From contig NZ_CP118527.1 in the NCBI RefSeq assembly GCF_028885415.1, positions 8,990,001 through 9,054,000 of the forward strand: a DNA stretch of 64,000 nt, read 5' to 3'. Origin of the DNA: Streptomyces coeruleorubidus (GTDB lineage: Bacteria; Actinomycetota; Actinomycetes; Streptomycetales; Streptomycetaceae). Numbering within the stretch: position 1 is the stretch's first letter; each line of letters starts with the position of its first letter. The position numbers and the translations under genes were made by a program. Of this stretch, positions 26,105 through 34,481 are shown piece after piece. The notes under the pieces were generated by a model that was not told where the DNA came from, searched no databases, and saw only the letters and a list, made by a program, of their open reading frames with translations.

Positions 26105-27033
26105 GCCGCCTCCCTGGGCAGGTGGGCGAGCTTGTCCGGGTTGGCGACGACGTAGATGCCGCACACCCGGTCGCCCTCCGGGGTGAGGTCCAGGACCAGG
26201 ACGGCGTAGGGCGCGTCGCCGTCGAACAGGACCGCCGCGTCGTCGCCGTTCACGCGCCGGTAGCGGAACACCGGGTTGCTCGGGCCGCCCCGTCCGGAGG
26301 TGAGCAGCCGGGCCACCTTGTCCCGGCCGTGCACCGGGCGCAGGCTCGCCGGCCTGCGCTTGCCGCCGGCGTCCGTCCACGCCGTGACGTCCGGCGCGAG
26401 CACCTCCATCAGCTCGGCGATGTCCCCGCCGAGCGCCGCCCGCACGAACCGCTCGGTCGCCTCCCTACGCACCCGCGGATGCGCCTCGTACCGGGGCCGC
26501 CGCGCGTGCACATGCTCCCGGGCCCGGTGCGCCAACTGCCGTACGGCGGCGGGGGAGCGGTCGATGATCTCGGCTATCTCGGCGTGCGGGTAGCCGAACA
26601 CCTCGCCCAGGACGAACACGGCCCGCTCCAGCGGGGTCAGCGCCTCCAGGACCACCAGCATCGCCAGCGACACCGACTCGGAGCGCAGGGCCGGGCCGTC
26701 GGCGGTGTCGGCTCCCTCGTCGGCGACCAGGGGTTCGGGCAGCCAGGAGCCCACGTACGTCTCCTGCCTGCGGCTGATCACGGCGCGGCGCCGCAGCGCG
26801 TGGTTGACCGCCACCCGGACCAGGTAGGCCCGGGGATTGTCGACGCCGGCCAGGGGAGCGCCCCCGCCGCGGGCCGTCCAGGACAGCCATGTCTCCTGCA
26901 GGACGTCCTCGGTGTCGGCGACGCTGCCGAGCATGTTGTAGACGACGCCGAACAGCAGCTCGCGATGGTCGACGAACACCCCGGTCGCCTCGTCGAGCGG
27001 GGTTGCGGTGCCGGGTACGGGGATCTCGGTCAT
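26101..27033 (-). CDS. ECF41-type (SigJ-like) RNA polymerase sigma factor
   Basis: A 310-residue sigma factor. Regions 2 and 4 occupy about 15-175 (DTEDVLQETWLSW, YPHAEIAEIIDRSPAAVRQL). A C-terminal SnoaL/NTF2-like extension (about 185-310) marks group ECF41. The hallmark motifs are present: WLPEP at 97-101, DAGGK (variant of DGGGK) and NPDKL near the end. In ECF41 factors the extension replaces an anti-sigma factor and modulates activity. The start at 27033 (MTEIPVPGTAT) is preferred over a GTG ten codons earlier. ECF41 genes usually neighbour a carboxymuconolactone decarboxylase, oxidoreductase or epimerase gene; here the partner is a cytochrome b. Confidence 0.93.
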   Translation of the reverse strand: MTEIPVPGTATPLDEATGVFVDHRELLFGVVYNMLGSVADTEDVLQETWLSWTARGGGAPLAGVDNPRAYLVRVAVNHALRRRAVISRRQETYVGSWLPEPLVADEGADTADGPALRSESVSLAMLVVLEALTPLERAVFVLGEVFGYPHAEIAEIIDRSPAAVRQLAHRAREHVHARRPRYEAHPRVRREATERFVRAALGGDIAELMEVLAPDVTAWTDAGGKRRPASLRPVHGRDKVARLLTSGRGGPSNPVFRYRRVNGDDAAVLFDGDAPYAVLVLDLTPEGDRVCGIYVVANPDKLAHLPREAA

Positions 27034-27164
27034 GCGTGGTCCTCCCAGAGACGCGCTCACCACTGCGAGCCGCGCGGGGCCCCGGAATGTGACATCGGGC
27101 CGTGCGATGTGATGCAGATCTCAGCGGATGGCCGACGGCGCACTTCCTTCGGTACCGCCGGACC

Positions 27165-27184
27165 TACCCCCTGACCTGGGGGTA
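27165..27184. promoter_or_regulatory. Inverted repeat upstream of the toxin-antitoxin pair
   Basis: TACCCCCTGACCTGGGGGTA: 7-bp arms around 6 bases, next to the antitoxin -35 region. A plausible autoregulatory operator. Confidence 0.5.
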
Positions 27185-27213
27185 TTTACGAGTCAGTACC
27201 CGAGCGGTACCGT
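27185..27213 (+). promoter_or_regulatory. Promoter of the toxin-antitoxin pair
   Basis: TTTACG, 17-base spacer, TACCGT, then 6 bases to the ATG at 27220. Spacing predicts a leaderless message, although a GAAGG stretch also lies before the start. Confidence 0.5.
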
Positions 27214-27219
27214 GAAGGC

Positions 27220-27465
27220 ATGCCAGCTCTCAACGTGGAGTTCAGCGACCGCGAACTTGAGGACCTGCGGCAGATCGCCAAGGAGCGCGGTACGTCCATG
27301 AAGGCACTCGTGCGGGAGGCGGCCGCGGCCGACATAGCCCGCCACCGGGCCCTCCAGGAGGGCGCGGAGGCCTTCCGCAGGTTCTTCGCGACCCACGCCG
27401 ACGAGTTCGCCGCCGCCTTCCCCGACGACGAACCGCCCAGCAAGGGCGAAGGGCGGGCCGCCTGA
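27220..27465 (+). CDS. Antitoxin-like ribbon-helix-helix protein
   Basis: An 81-residue protein. The first 45 residues (MPALNVEFSDRELEDLRQIA, KERGTSMKALVREAAAADIA) have the strand-helix-helix pattern of CopG/Arc-type DNA-binding antitoxins. The second half is acidic and amphipathic (FFATHADEFAAAFPDDEPP), suited to wrapping a toxin. The Doc-like toxin gene follows after 3 bases, so the pair is an operon. The inverted repeat at the promoter is the likely autoregulatory target. Confidence 0.75.
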   Translation: MPALNVEFSDRELEDLRQIAKERGTSMKALVREAAAADIARHRALQEGAEAFRRFFATHADEFAAAFPDDEPPSKGEGRAA

Positions 27466-27468
27466 CCG

Positions 27469-27846
27469 ATGGCACCCGTCATCCATATCGACGTGCCGTG
27501 GCTGCTCCAGCGCCACGAGGAGGTCCTGCCGGACCAGCCCACCGTCAACGACTTCTCCGCGCTCGTCGCCGCCGTCGCCCGGCACCGCGTCGACCCGCCG
27601 CGCCTCGGGGTGAACTCCGACGCGGCCTGGCGGGCCGCCGCGCTGCTGCACACCATCACCGTGCTCCGGCCGCTGCCCTCGGCCAACGCCCGCTTCGCAT
27701 GTGCGACGGCCGTGGCGTACATGTTCGTCAGCGGTGTCGGCATCGACCCGCCCTACGGCGCCCTCGTCGACCTCGCCCGCGACCTGATGTCCGGCACGAC
27801 CGACGTCTACGGCGCGGCGGACCGGCTGCGGTCCTGGCAGATCTGA
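27469..27846 (+). CDS. Doc/Fic-like toxin with degenerate catalytic motif
   Basis: A 125-residue protein matching actinobacterial proteins annotated as Fic/Doc toxins: IHIDVPWLLQRHEEVLP, YGALVDLARDL and the central helix AAALLHTITVLRPLPSANAR. Length equals P1 Doc (126 residues). Canonical Doc phosphorylates EF-Tu through HxFxDANKR; here the equivalent stretch reads LRPLPSANARFACAT, keeping xxxANxR but lacking the catalytic His and Asp. It may be an inactive or mechanistically different branch. The small RHH-like gene just upstream is the presumed antitoxin. Confidence 0.7.
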   Translation: MAPVIHIDVPWLLQRHEEVLPDQPTVNDFSALVAAVARHRVDPPRLGVNSDAAWRAAALLHTITVLRPLPSANARFACATAVAYMFVSGVGIDPPYGALVDLARDLMSGTTDVYGAADRLRSWQI

Positions 27847-27890
27847 AAATGTCGAAAACCGGTGCGACCGGCGCGTATCCGTTCCCGTTT

Positions 27891-27905
27891 CTGACTTTCT
27901 GTCAA
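27891..27905. promoter_or_regulatory. Palindrome shared with the 11637 paralogue
   Basis: CTGACTTTCTGTCAA, followed by TGGCC. It shares TGAC-N5-GTCAA-N-GG with the site at 11438-11452. The remaining bases of 27847-28137 hold no gene. Confidence 0.5.
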
Positions 27906-28137
27906 TGGCCTTGATGTTGCACGGGCGCCTTGTTGGTCGTGTGGGGGTTGTGCAAGAGTGAAACGCACGTGCGGGGGGAATGGCCGAGTGTCGCACGCGT
28001 TTTGCAGACCGGGTCCGATTCGCCGTCGGTGAATTCGCACCCCCCGCGCCGCGCCAAAAAAGGTACGCACCAACCGGGCTCCTTTTTCGGCGGCAGGACT
28101 TCTGTGTGTCGCATGCGCGTGGGAAGGAACCATCTCA

Positions 28138-29787
28138 GTGCCCACCCCCCACCCCCCTCGTCCCCCCTATCCCCCGCCCGGCGGGGATCACGGGGAATCC
28201 GATGAATCTCTCGCCGCCCCGCTGAGAGGCAGCCCGGAGGGCGAGGTCGCCGCCCATTCCGTCGCGCTGCTGATGGCGCGGCACTGGCAGCCGGTGCACG
28301 AGTACGCGGTCATCTGTCTCGCCTCGTCGGCGCAGGTCGCCGAGATGGTCACGGGAATCGCCTTCCACCGGACGCTGAACCGCCTCGCCTTCGGCGAGTC
28401 GGCCGTCGCGCTGCGCCCGGCGCTTCTGGTGACCGTGCGCGACACGGTCCGGGAGTGGTCCGGCGACGATCGAATATCCGCCGTACTGCCGGCGTTGCAG
28501 AAACCGGCCGGAGGGCGCGGGCTGCGCGCGGCGACGTCCATGACGCCCGAAAATCGTGTCCTCGCGGAGCGGGCATTTCAGGCACTTCCCGCAGTCGCGC
28601 GCTGTTTGCTCTGGCACGTCGAGGTCGAGGCCGATCCTTTAAGCGTCCCGGCTGGTCTGCTGGGTATGGATACCGACATCGCGTCGGCCGCACTCGAACA
28701 AGCGCGTGATAAATTCCGCGAGGGTTGTGTACATGCCCATCGTGAACTCGCGCCGACCCAGGACTGCCGCTTCTACAATCGCCTCCTCGACGTCCCGATC
28801 CGCCGGGGCGGCGCACTGCTGCCCGACGTCCAGGAGCATCTGGCGGAGTGCCGCCACTGCCGGAACGCGGCCGAACAGCTGAGCCATTTCGAGGGCGGGC
28901 TGGGCACGTTGATCGCCGAAGCGGTGCTCGGCTGGGGCGTCCGCCGTTACCTCGACTCGCGCCCGGGCCGGTCCTCGCACGGCACGCGGGGCGGGCGCGC
29001 GGGCCGGCGCGGCGCAGGGCGGGGCGACGGGCGGCCCATGGGCGGACGCCACCGCCTGCTGTCCCGGTTCCCCATGCAGGTCCGCCGGGTTCCGGGCGTG
29101 CGCATCCCGGGAGCGCTGCGCTCCTCACGGGCGCTGCTCTCGGGCGTCGGCGCGGTGTCGGCCGGGGTACTGGCGACCGTGCTCATCATCAGCGCGTCGT
29201 CCTATGACGGCGGCCAGGCCGACCCGGCCGGCTCCAGCAGCGCCGCCGGCGGCAACGGCGCCGAGTCCCTGACGCCGCCCGGCACGGCCGGGCTTCCCAC
29301 GGCACCGGGCGTGACGCGGCTGCGCAACGCCGGCGCCGGCCTGTGCCTCGACGTCCGGGACCTGCCCAAGGAGGGCTCGGGGACGCAGCTGGCGGGGTGC
29401 TCGACGGCTTGGACCCAGCAGTGGACGTACGAGAACGACGGGCTGTTGCGCAGCGTCGCCGATCCCGGCCTGTGCCTGGACTCGCACAAGGACGCCGGCG
29501 TCGTCGTCCTCGGCACCTGCGCCGAGGTCGACGCCGAGCGGGGCGACGACGTGCGCTACGACCTCACCGTGCAGGGGGAGTTGCTGCCCCGCTGGGACGA
29601 GCAGCTCGCCCTCGCCGCCACCAACGACGACCCCGGTGCCGACGTCGTCGTCAAGGTCCGCGACCGCTCCGACGCACAGCGCTGGCAGGCCGAGCCCGTC
29701 CCGACGACGGCGGGTTCCCTGTCGATCGAGGAGCAGGAGGGGCCGACGGCCCGGCAGGTGACCCTGCCCCACGGCCGTACGGTGTGA
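28138..29787 (+). CDS. Sigma-like / zinc-motif / TM / ricin-B lectin fusion protein (paralogue)
   Basis: A 549-residue paralogue of the 11637 gene product. The N-terminus is Pro-rich. ECF-sigma-like helices follow (HWQPVHEYAVICLAS, LPAVARCLLWHVEVEADPL), then HLAECRHC, an HxxxCxxC site (His234, Cys238, Cys241), EQLSHFEGGLGTLIAEAVLG, a basic linker, one membrane helix (about 331-355) and a short beta-trefoil lectin (about 385-530) with QQWTYENDG and AQRWQAE. It lacks the Tyr/Gly tail of its paralogue. Codon 168 (28639-28641) is TTA, so bldA dependence is predicted; the paralogue has none. GTG at 28138 has GAAGGA upstream. Likely a membrane-anchored regulator sensing an extracellular carbohydrate (inference). 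Confidence 0.75.
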   Translation: MPTPHPPRPPYPPPGGDHGESDESLAAPLRGSPEGEVAAHSVALLMARHWQPVHEYAVICLASSAQVAEMVTGIAFHRTLNRLAFGESAVALRPALLVTVRDTVREWSGDDRISAVLPALQKPAGGRGLRAATSMTPENRVLAERAFQALPAVARCLLWHVEVEADPLSVPAGLLGMDTDIASAALEQARDKFREGCVHAHRELAPTQDCRFYNRLLDVPIRRGGALLPDVQEHLAECRHCRNAAEQLSHFEGGLGTLIAEAVLGWGVRRYLDSRPGRSSHGTRGGRAGRRGAGRGDGRPMGGRHRLLSRFPMQVRRVPGVRIPGALRSSRALLSGVGAVSAGVLATVLIISASSYDGGQADPAGSSSAAGGNGAESLTPPGTAGLPTAPGVTRLRNAGAGLCLDVRDLPKEGSGTQLAGCSTAWTQQWTYENDGLLRSVADPGLCLDSHKDAGVVVLGTCAEVDAERGDDVRYDLTVQGELLPRWDEQLALAATNDDPGADVVVKVRDRSDAQRWQAEPVPTTAGSLSIEEQEGPTARQVTLPHGRTV

Positions 29788-29804
29788 GCCCCGGGGCCTG
29801 AGCG

Positions 29805-29834
29805 GGGCTGCGCGGCGCACGCGTCGCGCAGCCC
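29805..29834. terminator. Hairpin between convergent genes
   Basis: 10-bp arms GGGCTGCGCG / CGCGCAGCCC, nested in a second imperfect stem (GCCCCGGGGCCTGAGC with GCTCAGGCCGGGGC). Confidence 0.7.
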
Positions 29835-29840
29835 ATCTGC

Positions 29841-31011
29841 TCAGGCCGGGGCCTCGATGAGGTCGCCCGGACCGATCGTGCCCGGCGTGGCGTGGCCCGA
29901 CAGGGCCAGAGTGAGGTCGAGTTCGGCCAGCAGGCAGCGGATGACGTGTTCGACGCCCGGCCGGCCGTCGAGACCGAGGCCGTAGACGTACGGGCGGCCG
30001 ACGAGGACGGCGCGGGCGCCGAGGGCGAGTGCCTTGAAGATGTCGTCGCCGGTGCGGATGCCGCTGTCGAAGAGGACGGTGAGCCGGTCGCCCACGGCCT
30101 GAGCCACGCGGGGCAGCGCGTCGGCCGCCGCGACGGACCCGGCCACCTGGCGCCCGCCGTGGTTGGAGACGACGACACCGTCCATGCCCGCCTGTGCGGC
30201 CTGCCGGGCGTCGTCCGGGTGCAGCACGCCCTTGAGGACGATCGGGCCGTCCCAGTTCTCCCGCAGGAACGCCAGGTCCGGCCAGCTCTTCGCCGGGTCG
30301 GCGAACATCTCGACGAAGTGCATCACGGCCGCGTTCGGATCCTCGTGCACCGGCTTGGCCAGACCCGCCTGGAACGCCGGGTCCGAGAAGTAGTTGGCCG
30401 TGCCGACGCCGCGCAGGAACGGCAGATACGCCTGGTCGAGATCGCGCGGCCGCCACGCCAGCAGCGGCGTGTCCAGGGTGACCACGAGCACGCTGAACCC
30501 GGCCGCCCTCGCTCGGCTCAGGAAACTGCGGGCCACCTCGGGGTCCCTGGGCCAGTACAGTTGGAACCACCGCTCGGCGTCGCCCATCGCCTCGGCGACC
30601 TGCTCCATGGGCGTGCTCGACGCGGACGACAGGACGAAGGGCACGCCCTGCGCGGCGGCGGCCCGGGCCGCGGCGGACTCGGCGTCCGGGGTGCATGATC
30701 GACAGCACGCCGACCGGAGCCAGCGCCAGCGGGGCCGGCAGGGCGCGGCCCAGCACCTCGACCGACAGGTCCCTCTCGTGCACGTCCCGCAGCATGCGCG
30801 GCACGATCCGACGACGCTCCAGGGCCGCCCGGTTGGCGCGGGCCGTGCTGCCGTTGCCCGCCACATAGCCGACCGGGCCGGGCCCGAGCCGCTGCTCGGT
30901 CAGCTCCTCCAGCCGGGTCAGATCGGTGGGCAGCCGCGGTACGGCACCCGTCATCCCGTTCAGATAGATCTCGTACTGGAAGTCCGCCCAGTGCTTGCCC
31001 ACCGTACGCAA
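29841..31011 (-). pseudogene. Frameshifted FMN-dependent alpha-hydroxy-acid oxidase
   Basis: Two overlapping frames together encode one protein of about 389 residues. The N-terminal frame (from TTG 31011 or GTG 31002) reads HWADFQYEIYLNGMTG through [14 protein letters not shown]; the second continues [20 protein letters not shown] to [11 protein letters not shown], with the catalytic His, and [20 protein letters not shown] (FMN phosphate binding). The switch falls in a run of four G (30688-30691; CCCC in the gene). Removing one base restores HPDAES, and the total length of 1171 is one base over a multiple of three. The family oxidises lactate or other 2-hydroxy acids. Either a recent pseudogene or a sequencing error. 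Confidence 0.85.
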
Positions 31012-31083
31012 CCGCCTCTCGCCGTCTCCTCGTCGAGACCGTGCCTGGGGCCGACGATACCGAGCGGTATGCGCGACGGCGGA

Positions 31084-31776
31084 TCAGGGGCGGCTCCCCG
31101 CCGCGTCCAGGAGGCGGGCGAGTGCGTGCGGCTGCGAGAACATCGGCCAGTGGCCGGTGTCCAGCTCCACGAGCTCCCAGCTGTCGCTCTTGAGGAGCTC
31201 GGCCACCGCCGGCATCGGCTCGTCCCCGTCGAGGAGGCACTTCACATACGTCGCCGGGAGCTCACCCAACGGACCGGCGAGCACGGCCGGTTCGGTGAGT
31301 GTGGCACCCGGATGCGGTGAACCGCCGACGATCCGGGCGATCTGCTCGTCCGTCAGTCCCTGCCCCGCGTAGTCCGGCGCGCCGAGCGGCGGCCAGAACC
31401 CGTCGTGCTCGGCGATCGCCTGCCGCACGGGGTCGCTCGGCCAGCCCGACAGGAACGACTCCCCGTCCACCGGCACGTTCGCGTCGACGAACACCACGCG
31501 CCGCAGCCGCTCCCCGATCCGCTGGGCGGCCTGCCCGACCGGTATGCCCGCGTAGCTGTGCCCCACGAGGACGACGTCGCTCAGGCCGCGGCGCTCCACC
31601 TCGTCGACGACGTCCCGCACGTGCGTCTGCTGCCCGGCCGGTACCCCCTGCTTCTCGGCGAGGCCCGAGAGCGTCAGCGGATGGACGTCATGCCCGGCGC
31701 CGCGCAGCTCCGCGGCCACCTCGTCCCACGCCCACGCCCCGAGCCACGTCCCTGCCACCAGTACGAAGTTGGTCAT
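31084..31776 (-). CDS. Alpha/beta-hydrolase (AB hydrolase_7/EstC-like)
   Basis: A 230-residue hydrolase. FVLVAGTWLGAWAWDEVAAE is the characteristic opening of the short methylesterase/EstC branch, VVLVGHSYAGIPV holds the nucleophile Ser, and LDTGHWPMFSQP the catalytic His. The lid is small. Substrates of this branch are small esters or nitriles. The ATG start overlaps the stop of the upstream NCS1 permease gene by ATGA (31773-31776), implying translational coupling and a shared pathway in which an imported compound is hydrolysed. Confidence 0.88.
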   Translation of the reverse strand: MTNFVLVAGTWLGAWAWDEVAAELRGAGHDVHPLTLSGLAEKQGVPAGQQTHVRDVVDEVERRGLSDVVLVGHSYAGIPVGQAAQRIGERLRRVVFVDANVPVDGESFLSGWPSDPVRQAIAEHDGFWPPLGAPDYAGQGLTDEQIARIVGGSPHPGATLTEPAVLAGPLGELPATYVKCLLDGDEPMPAVAELLKSDSWELVELDTGHWPMFSQPHALARLLDAAGSRP

Positions 31777-33383
31777 GCCGGCAACTTAGCCGAGGGGTCT
31801 GACAACGCCCCCTCGGCGCCGGGCCCGGTGATCGGCGGCACCGGCACGTCGGCCGTCCGGGCCAGCCGCGCGCCCTCGGGCCCGTACACCGCCCGGGGTT
31901 CGGGGAACAGCCGTAGCAGCGTCAGGAACAGCACCGCCGCCGCCACCAGTGACACGGGCAGACCGATGTCGACGCCGTTCGCGAGGTCGCCGAGCGGCCC
32001 GACGAACTGCCCGGGCATGTTGGTGAAGAGGACACCGATCAGCGCCGACACCCACCAGGCGGTCATGCCCCGCCAGTTCCAGCCGTGCGCGAACCAGTAA
32101 CGTCCGCCGCGCTGACGGCGGTTGAAGACCTGGAGCGCCTCCGGGTCGTACCAGCCGCGCCGCGTCCAGTAGCCCAGCATCATCACGACCATCCACGGCG
32201 TGGTGCAGGTGACGATCATCGTGGCGAAGGTCGAGATGGACCGCACGAGGTCGAGTCCGAACCGGCCCGCGAAGATGAACCCGATCGACAACGCGCCGAC
32301 CAGCAGCGTCGCCCGGACCCGGGACAGCCTCGGGAACACCGACGAGAAGTCGAGCCCGGTCCCGTAGAGCGCCGTCGTGCCCGTCGCCATGCCGCCGATC
32401 AGCGCGAGCAGGCACACCGGCAGGAAGAACCAGCCCGGCGAGATCGCGAGCAGCCCGCCCACGAAGTCGGGGGCCGCCGGATCGACGTACTGCGGAGCCT
32501 TGTTCGCGATGATGCTCGCGGTCGTCAGGCCGAACAGGAACGGCAGCAGTGTCGCGAGCTGCGACAGGAACGCGGCCCCGATCACCTTCCGGCGCGGGGT
32601 GCTGGCCGGGATGTAACGCGACCAGTCGCCGAGGAACGCCCCGAACGACACCGGGTTCGACAGCACGATCAGCGCCGCCCCGATGAACGACGGCCAGAAC
32701 AGGGCCGTCGTCGCCGCGTCCGCCGAGTCGGTGAAGACGCCCGCGTACGAGGGGTCGAAGTCATCCGCGAACGCCACGGCGCCGAGCAGGAACAGCGCGC
32801 TCGCCGACGTCACAGCGATCTTGTTGACGAACAGCATGAACCGGAAGCCGTAGACGCACACCGCGAGGACCAGTACCGCGAACAGCGCGTACGCGACGGC
32901 GTAGGACAGGTCGTCCCGGGCGAGACCGAAGAGCCGGTGGGCGCCGCCGACCAGGGCGTCGCCGGAGCTCCACACCGAGATGGAGAAGAACGCCACGGCC
33001 GTCAGCAGGGACAGGAACGAGCCGACCACGCGGCCGTGCACACCCAGGTGCGCGGAGGACGACACGGCGTTGTTGGTGCCGTTGACCGGGCCGAACACCG
33101 CCATCGGGGCCAGGATCAGCGCGCCCGCGACGACCCCGAGGAGGGTGGCCGCGAGGCCCTGCCGGAAGGAGAGGCCGAACAGGATCGGGAAGGCGCCGAG
33201 GACGCAGGTGGAGAAGGTGTTGGCGCCGCCGAAGGCGAGCCGGAAAAGGTCCAGCGGGGTGGCGGTGCGCTCGGTGTCGGGGATGCGGTCCACACCGTGG
33301 GTCTCGACCTCCGTCAGGGACGGGGGAGACGCGTCGGGGGAGGGGAGGTCGGTGCCCGGGGGACGTTCGGCCGGCGAGGACAA
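31773..33383 (-). CDS. NCS1 family purine/cytosine/hydantoin-type permease
   Basis: A 536-residue transporter with about twelve membrane segments. It shows the NCS1 features: LFRLAFGGANTFSTCVLGAF in helix 1, GPVNGTNNAVSSSAHLGVHG in the second helix region, and SNPVSFGAFLGDWSRYIPAS in the middle loop. The family imports nucleobases, hydantoins or allantoin with Na+ or H+. The TTG at 33383 is preferred because GGAG sits 6 bases upstream. It forms an operon with the downstream alpha/beta-hydrolase through an ATGA overlap, so the hydrolase may act on the imported compound. Confidence 0.9.
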   Translation of the reverse strand: MSSPAERPPGTDLPSPDASPPSLTEVETHGVDRIPDTERTATPLDLFRLAFGGANTFSTCVLGAFPILFGLSFRQGLAATLLGVVAGALILAPMAVFGPVNGTNNAVSSSAHLGVHGRVVGSFLSLLTAVAFFSISVWSSGDALVGGAHRLFGLARDDLSYAVAYALFAVLVLAVCVYGFRFMLFVNKIAVTSASALFLLGAVAFADDFDPSYAGVFTDSADAATTALFWPSFIGAALIVLSNPVSFGAFLGDWSRYIPASTPRRKVIGAAFLSQLATLLPFLFGLTTASIIANKAPQYVDPAAPDFVGGLLAISPGWFFLPVCLLALIGGMATGTTALYGTGLDFSSVFPRLSRVRATLLVGALSIGFIFAGRFGLDLVRSISTFATMIVTCTTPWMVVMMLGYWTRRGWYDPEALQVFNRRQRGGRYWFAHGWNWRGMTAWWVSALIGVLFTNMPGQFVGPLGDLANGVDIGLPVSLVAAAVLFLTLLRLFPEPRAVYGPEGARLARTADVPVPPITGPGAEGALSDPSAKLPA

Positions 33384-33589
33384 GAGGGCTCCAGCGGGGA
33401 CGGGGCGGTGGAGCGCGGGGTGGCGCGGCGGCGTGGCGGACGGCCGCTCGCCGGCGCCTGGGTGTGCGGCGGCGTGCGGATCCCGTCCTCTGGGGTGCTG
33501 CCGACGGTAGGGCGCCGCGGGCGAACGACACCAGAGGACGGTTCATCCAGTCTCGGCGTTGTCAGTGGACGAATCCTCCACTGAGACGG

Positions 33590-34156
33590 TCACTCCTCGT
33601 CATCCGTGTGCTCGGCGTGATCCGCTTGGTCGGGCTCGGCGTCCGGCCCCTGGGCCCGGACCCGCTGCACGTGTTCGAGGGAGTCGCGCAACTCCGTGAG
33701 CCAGTCGTCGGTGTGACGCTGGACCAGGCGTACGCACCAGGCCAGCGCGTCGCTGCGGCTGCGGGCGACGCCGCCGGCGATCAGGGTGTCGAGGACCTGG
33801 CGCTCCGGCTGGCGCAGCCGCGTCATCACGGGCGCGGCCACGTGCGTGAAGAGCGTCCGCCGCCCGCCGCACTCCACACCCCAGGACACCTTCCGGCGGA
33901 ACCGGTGCTCGGCCTCCCGGGCCACGGCCATCCGGTCCTCACGCGTGCGTTCCCGGAACTCCTGCGCCCGGCTCCCCAGGGCCGCCTCCCGCTCGGCGGC
34001 CGGGGCGTCCTCGGCCAGCCGGGGTGCGGGGATGCGGCCGATCACGGTGATCTCCTCGCGGTCGACCGTGATCTCGGTCAGTTCCTCGAAGAGGTCGTCG
34101 GGAAGACGGCCGGCGAACCAGCCGCGCAGTTTCTCTCGCTGCTCTGTCGTAATCAT
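33590..34156 (-). CDS. Conserved actinobacterial protein of unknown function
   Basis: A 188-residue hydrophilic protein with start MITTEQREKLRGWFAGRLPD; the 65 residues upstream in frame look non-coding. It has an N-terminal helical segment and DLFEELTEITVDREEITVIG, then a long charged helix (REAALGSRAQEFRERTREDR). A C-terminal part follows (VMTRLRQPERQVLDTLIAGG, ARSRSDALAWCVRLV) whose SRSDALAWCV resembles the end of ribbon-helix-helix DNA-binding domains. Proteins like this are common in streptomycetes and unassigned. A GTAATC-N10-GATTAC inverted repeat (34149-34170) overlaps the start codon and could be an autoregulatory site. Confidence 0.72.
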   Translation of the reverse strand: MITTEQREKLRGWFAGRLPDDLFEELTEITVDREEITVIGRIPAPRLAEDAPAAEREAALGSRAQEFRERTREDRMAVAREAEHRFRRKVSWGVECGGRRTLFTHVAAPVMTRLRQPERQVLDTLIAGGVARSRSDALAWCVRLVQRHTDDWLTELRDSLEHVQRVRAQGPDAEPDQADHAEHTDDEE

Positions 34157-34481
34157 GTAATGACGATTACTCGGCCTGGGCACGAACACAAGGGGTTGCG
34201 AAGCAGTCGGCCGAGAGCGGAATCGGAATGTTTCAGGCCTATTAACGAACACGCGGAAATCGGCCATCTGGCCGCTTCGTGATCCCGGAGCCCGCGCGGT
34301 TACGGGCTTTACGCGAGTGCGTTCCGTAACTTCACGCCACTGATTCAACACGCAATGTTACTGAAACCGGTGGGGTCGATGTGTGCTTCGGCGACGGACT
34401 CGGCAGACTCGCGTTCGCCGTCCCGGGCACCGACCGAGCACGGGCCGGCACACCCTGTAATCGAGCGGAAGGATGCACACA
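34157..34481. other. 325-base divergent intergenic region
   Basis: Lies between the unknown minus-strand gene and the SSI gene. Relatively AT-rich for this DNA. I see the GTAATC/GATTAC repeat at its left edge and a GGAAGG ribosome-binding site at its right edge, but no gene. Confidence 0.5.
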
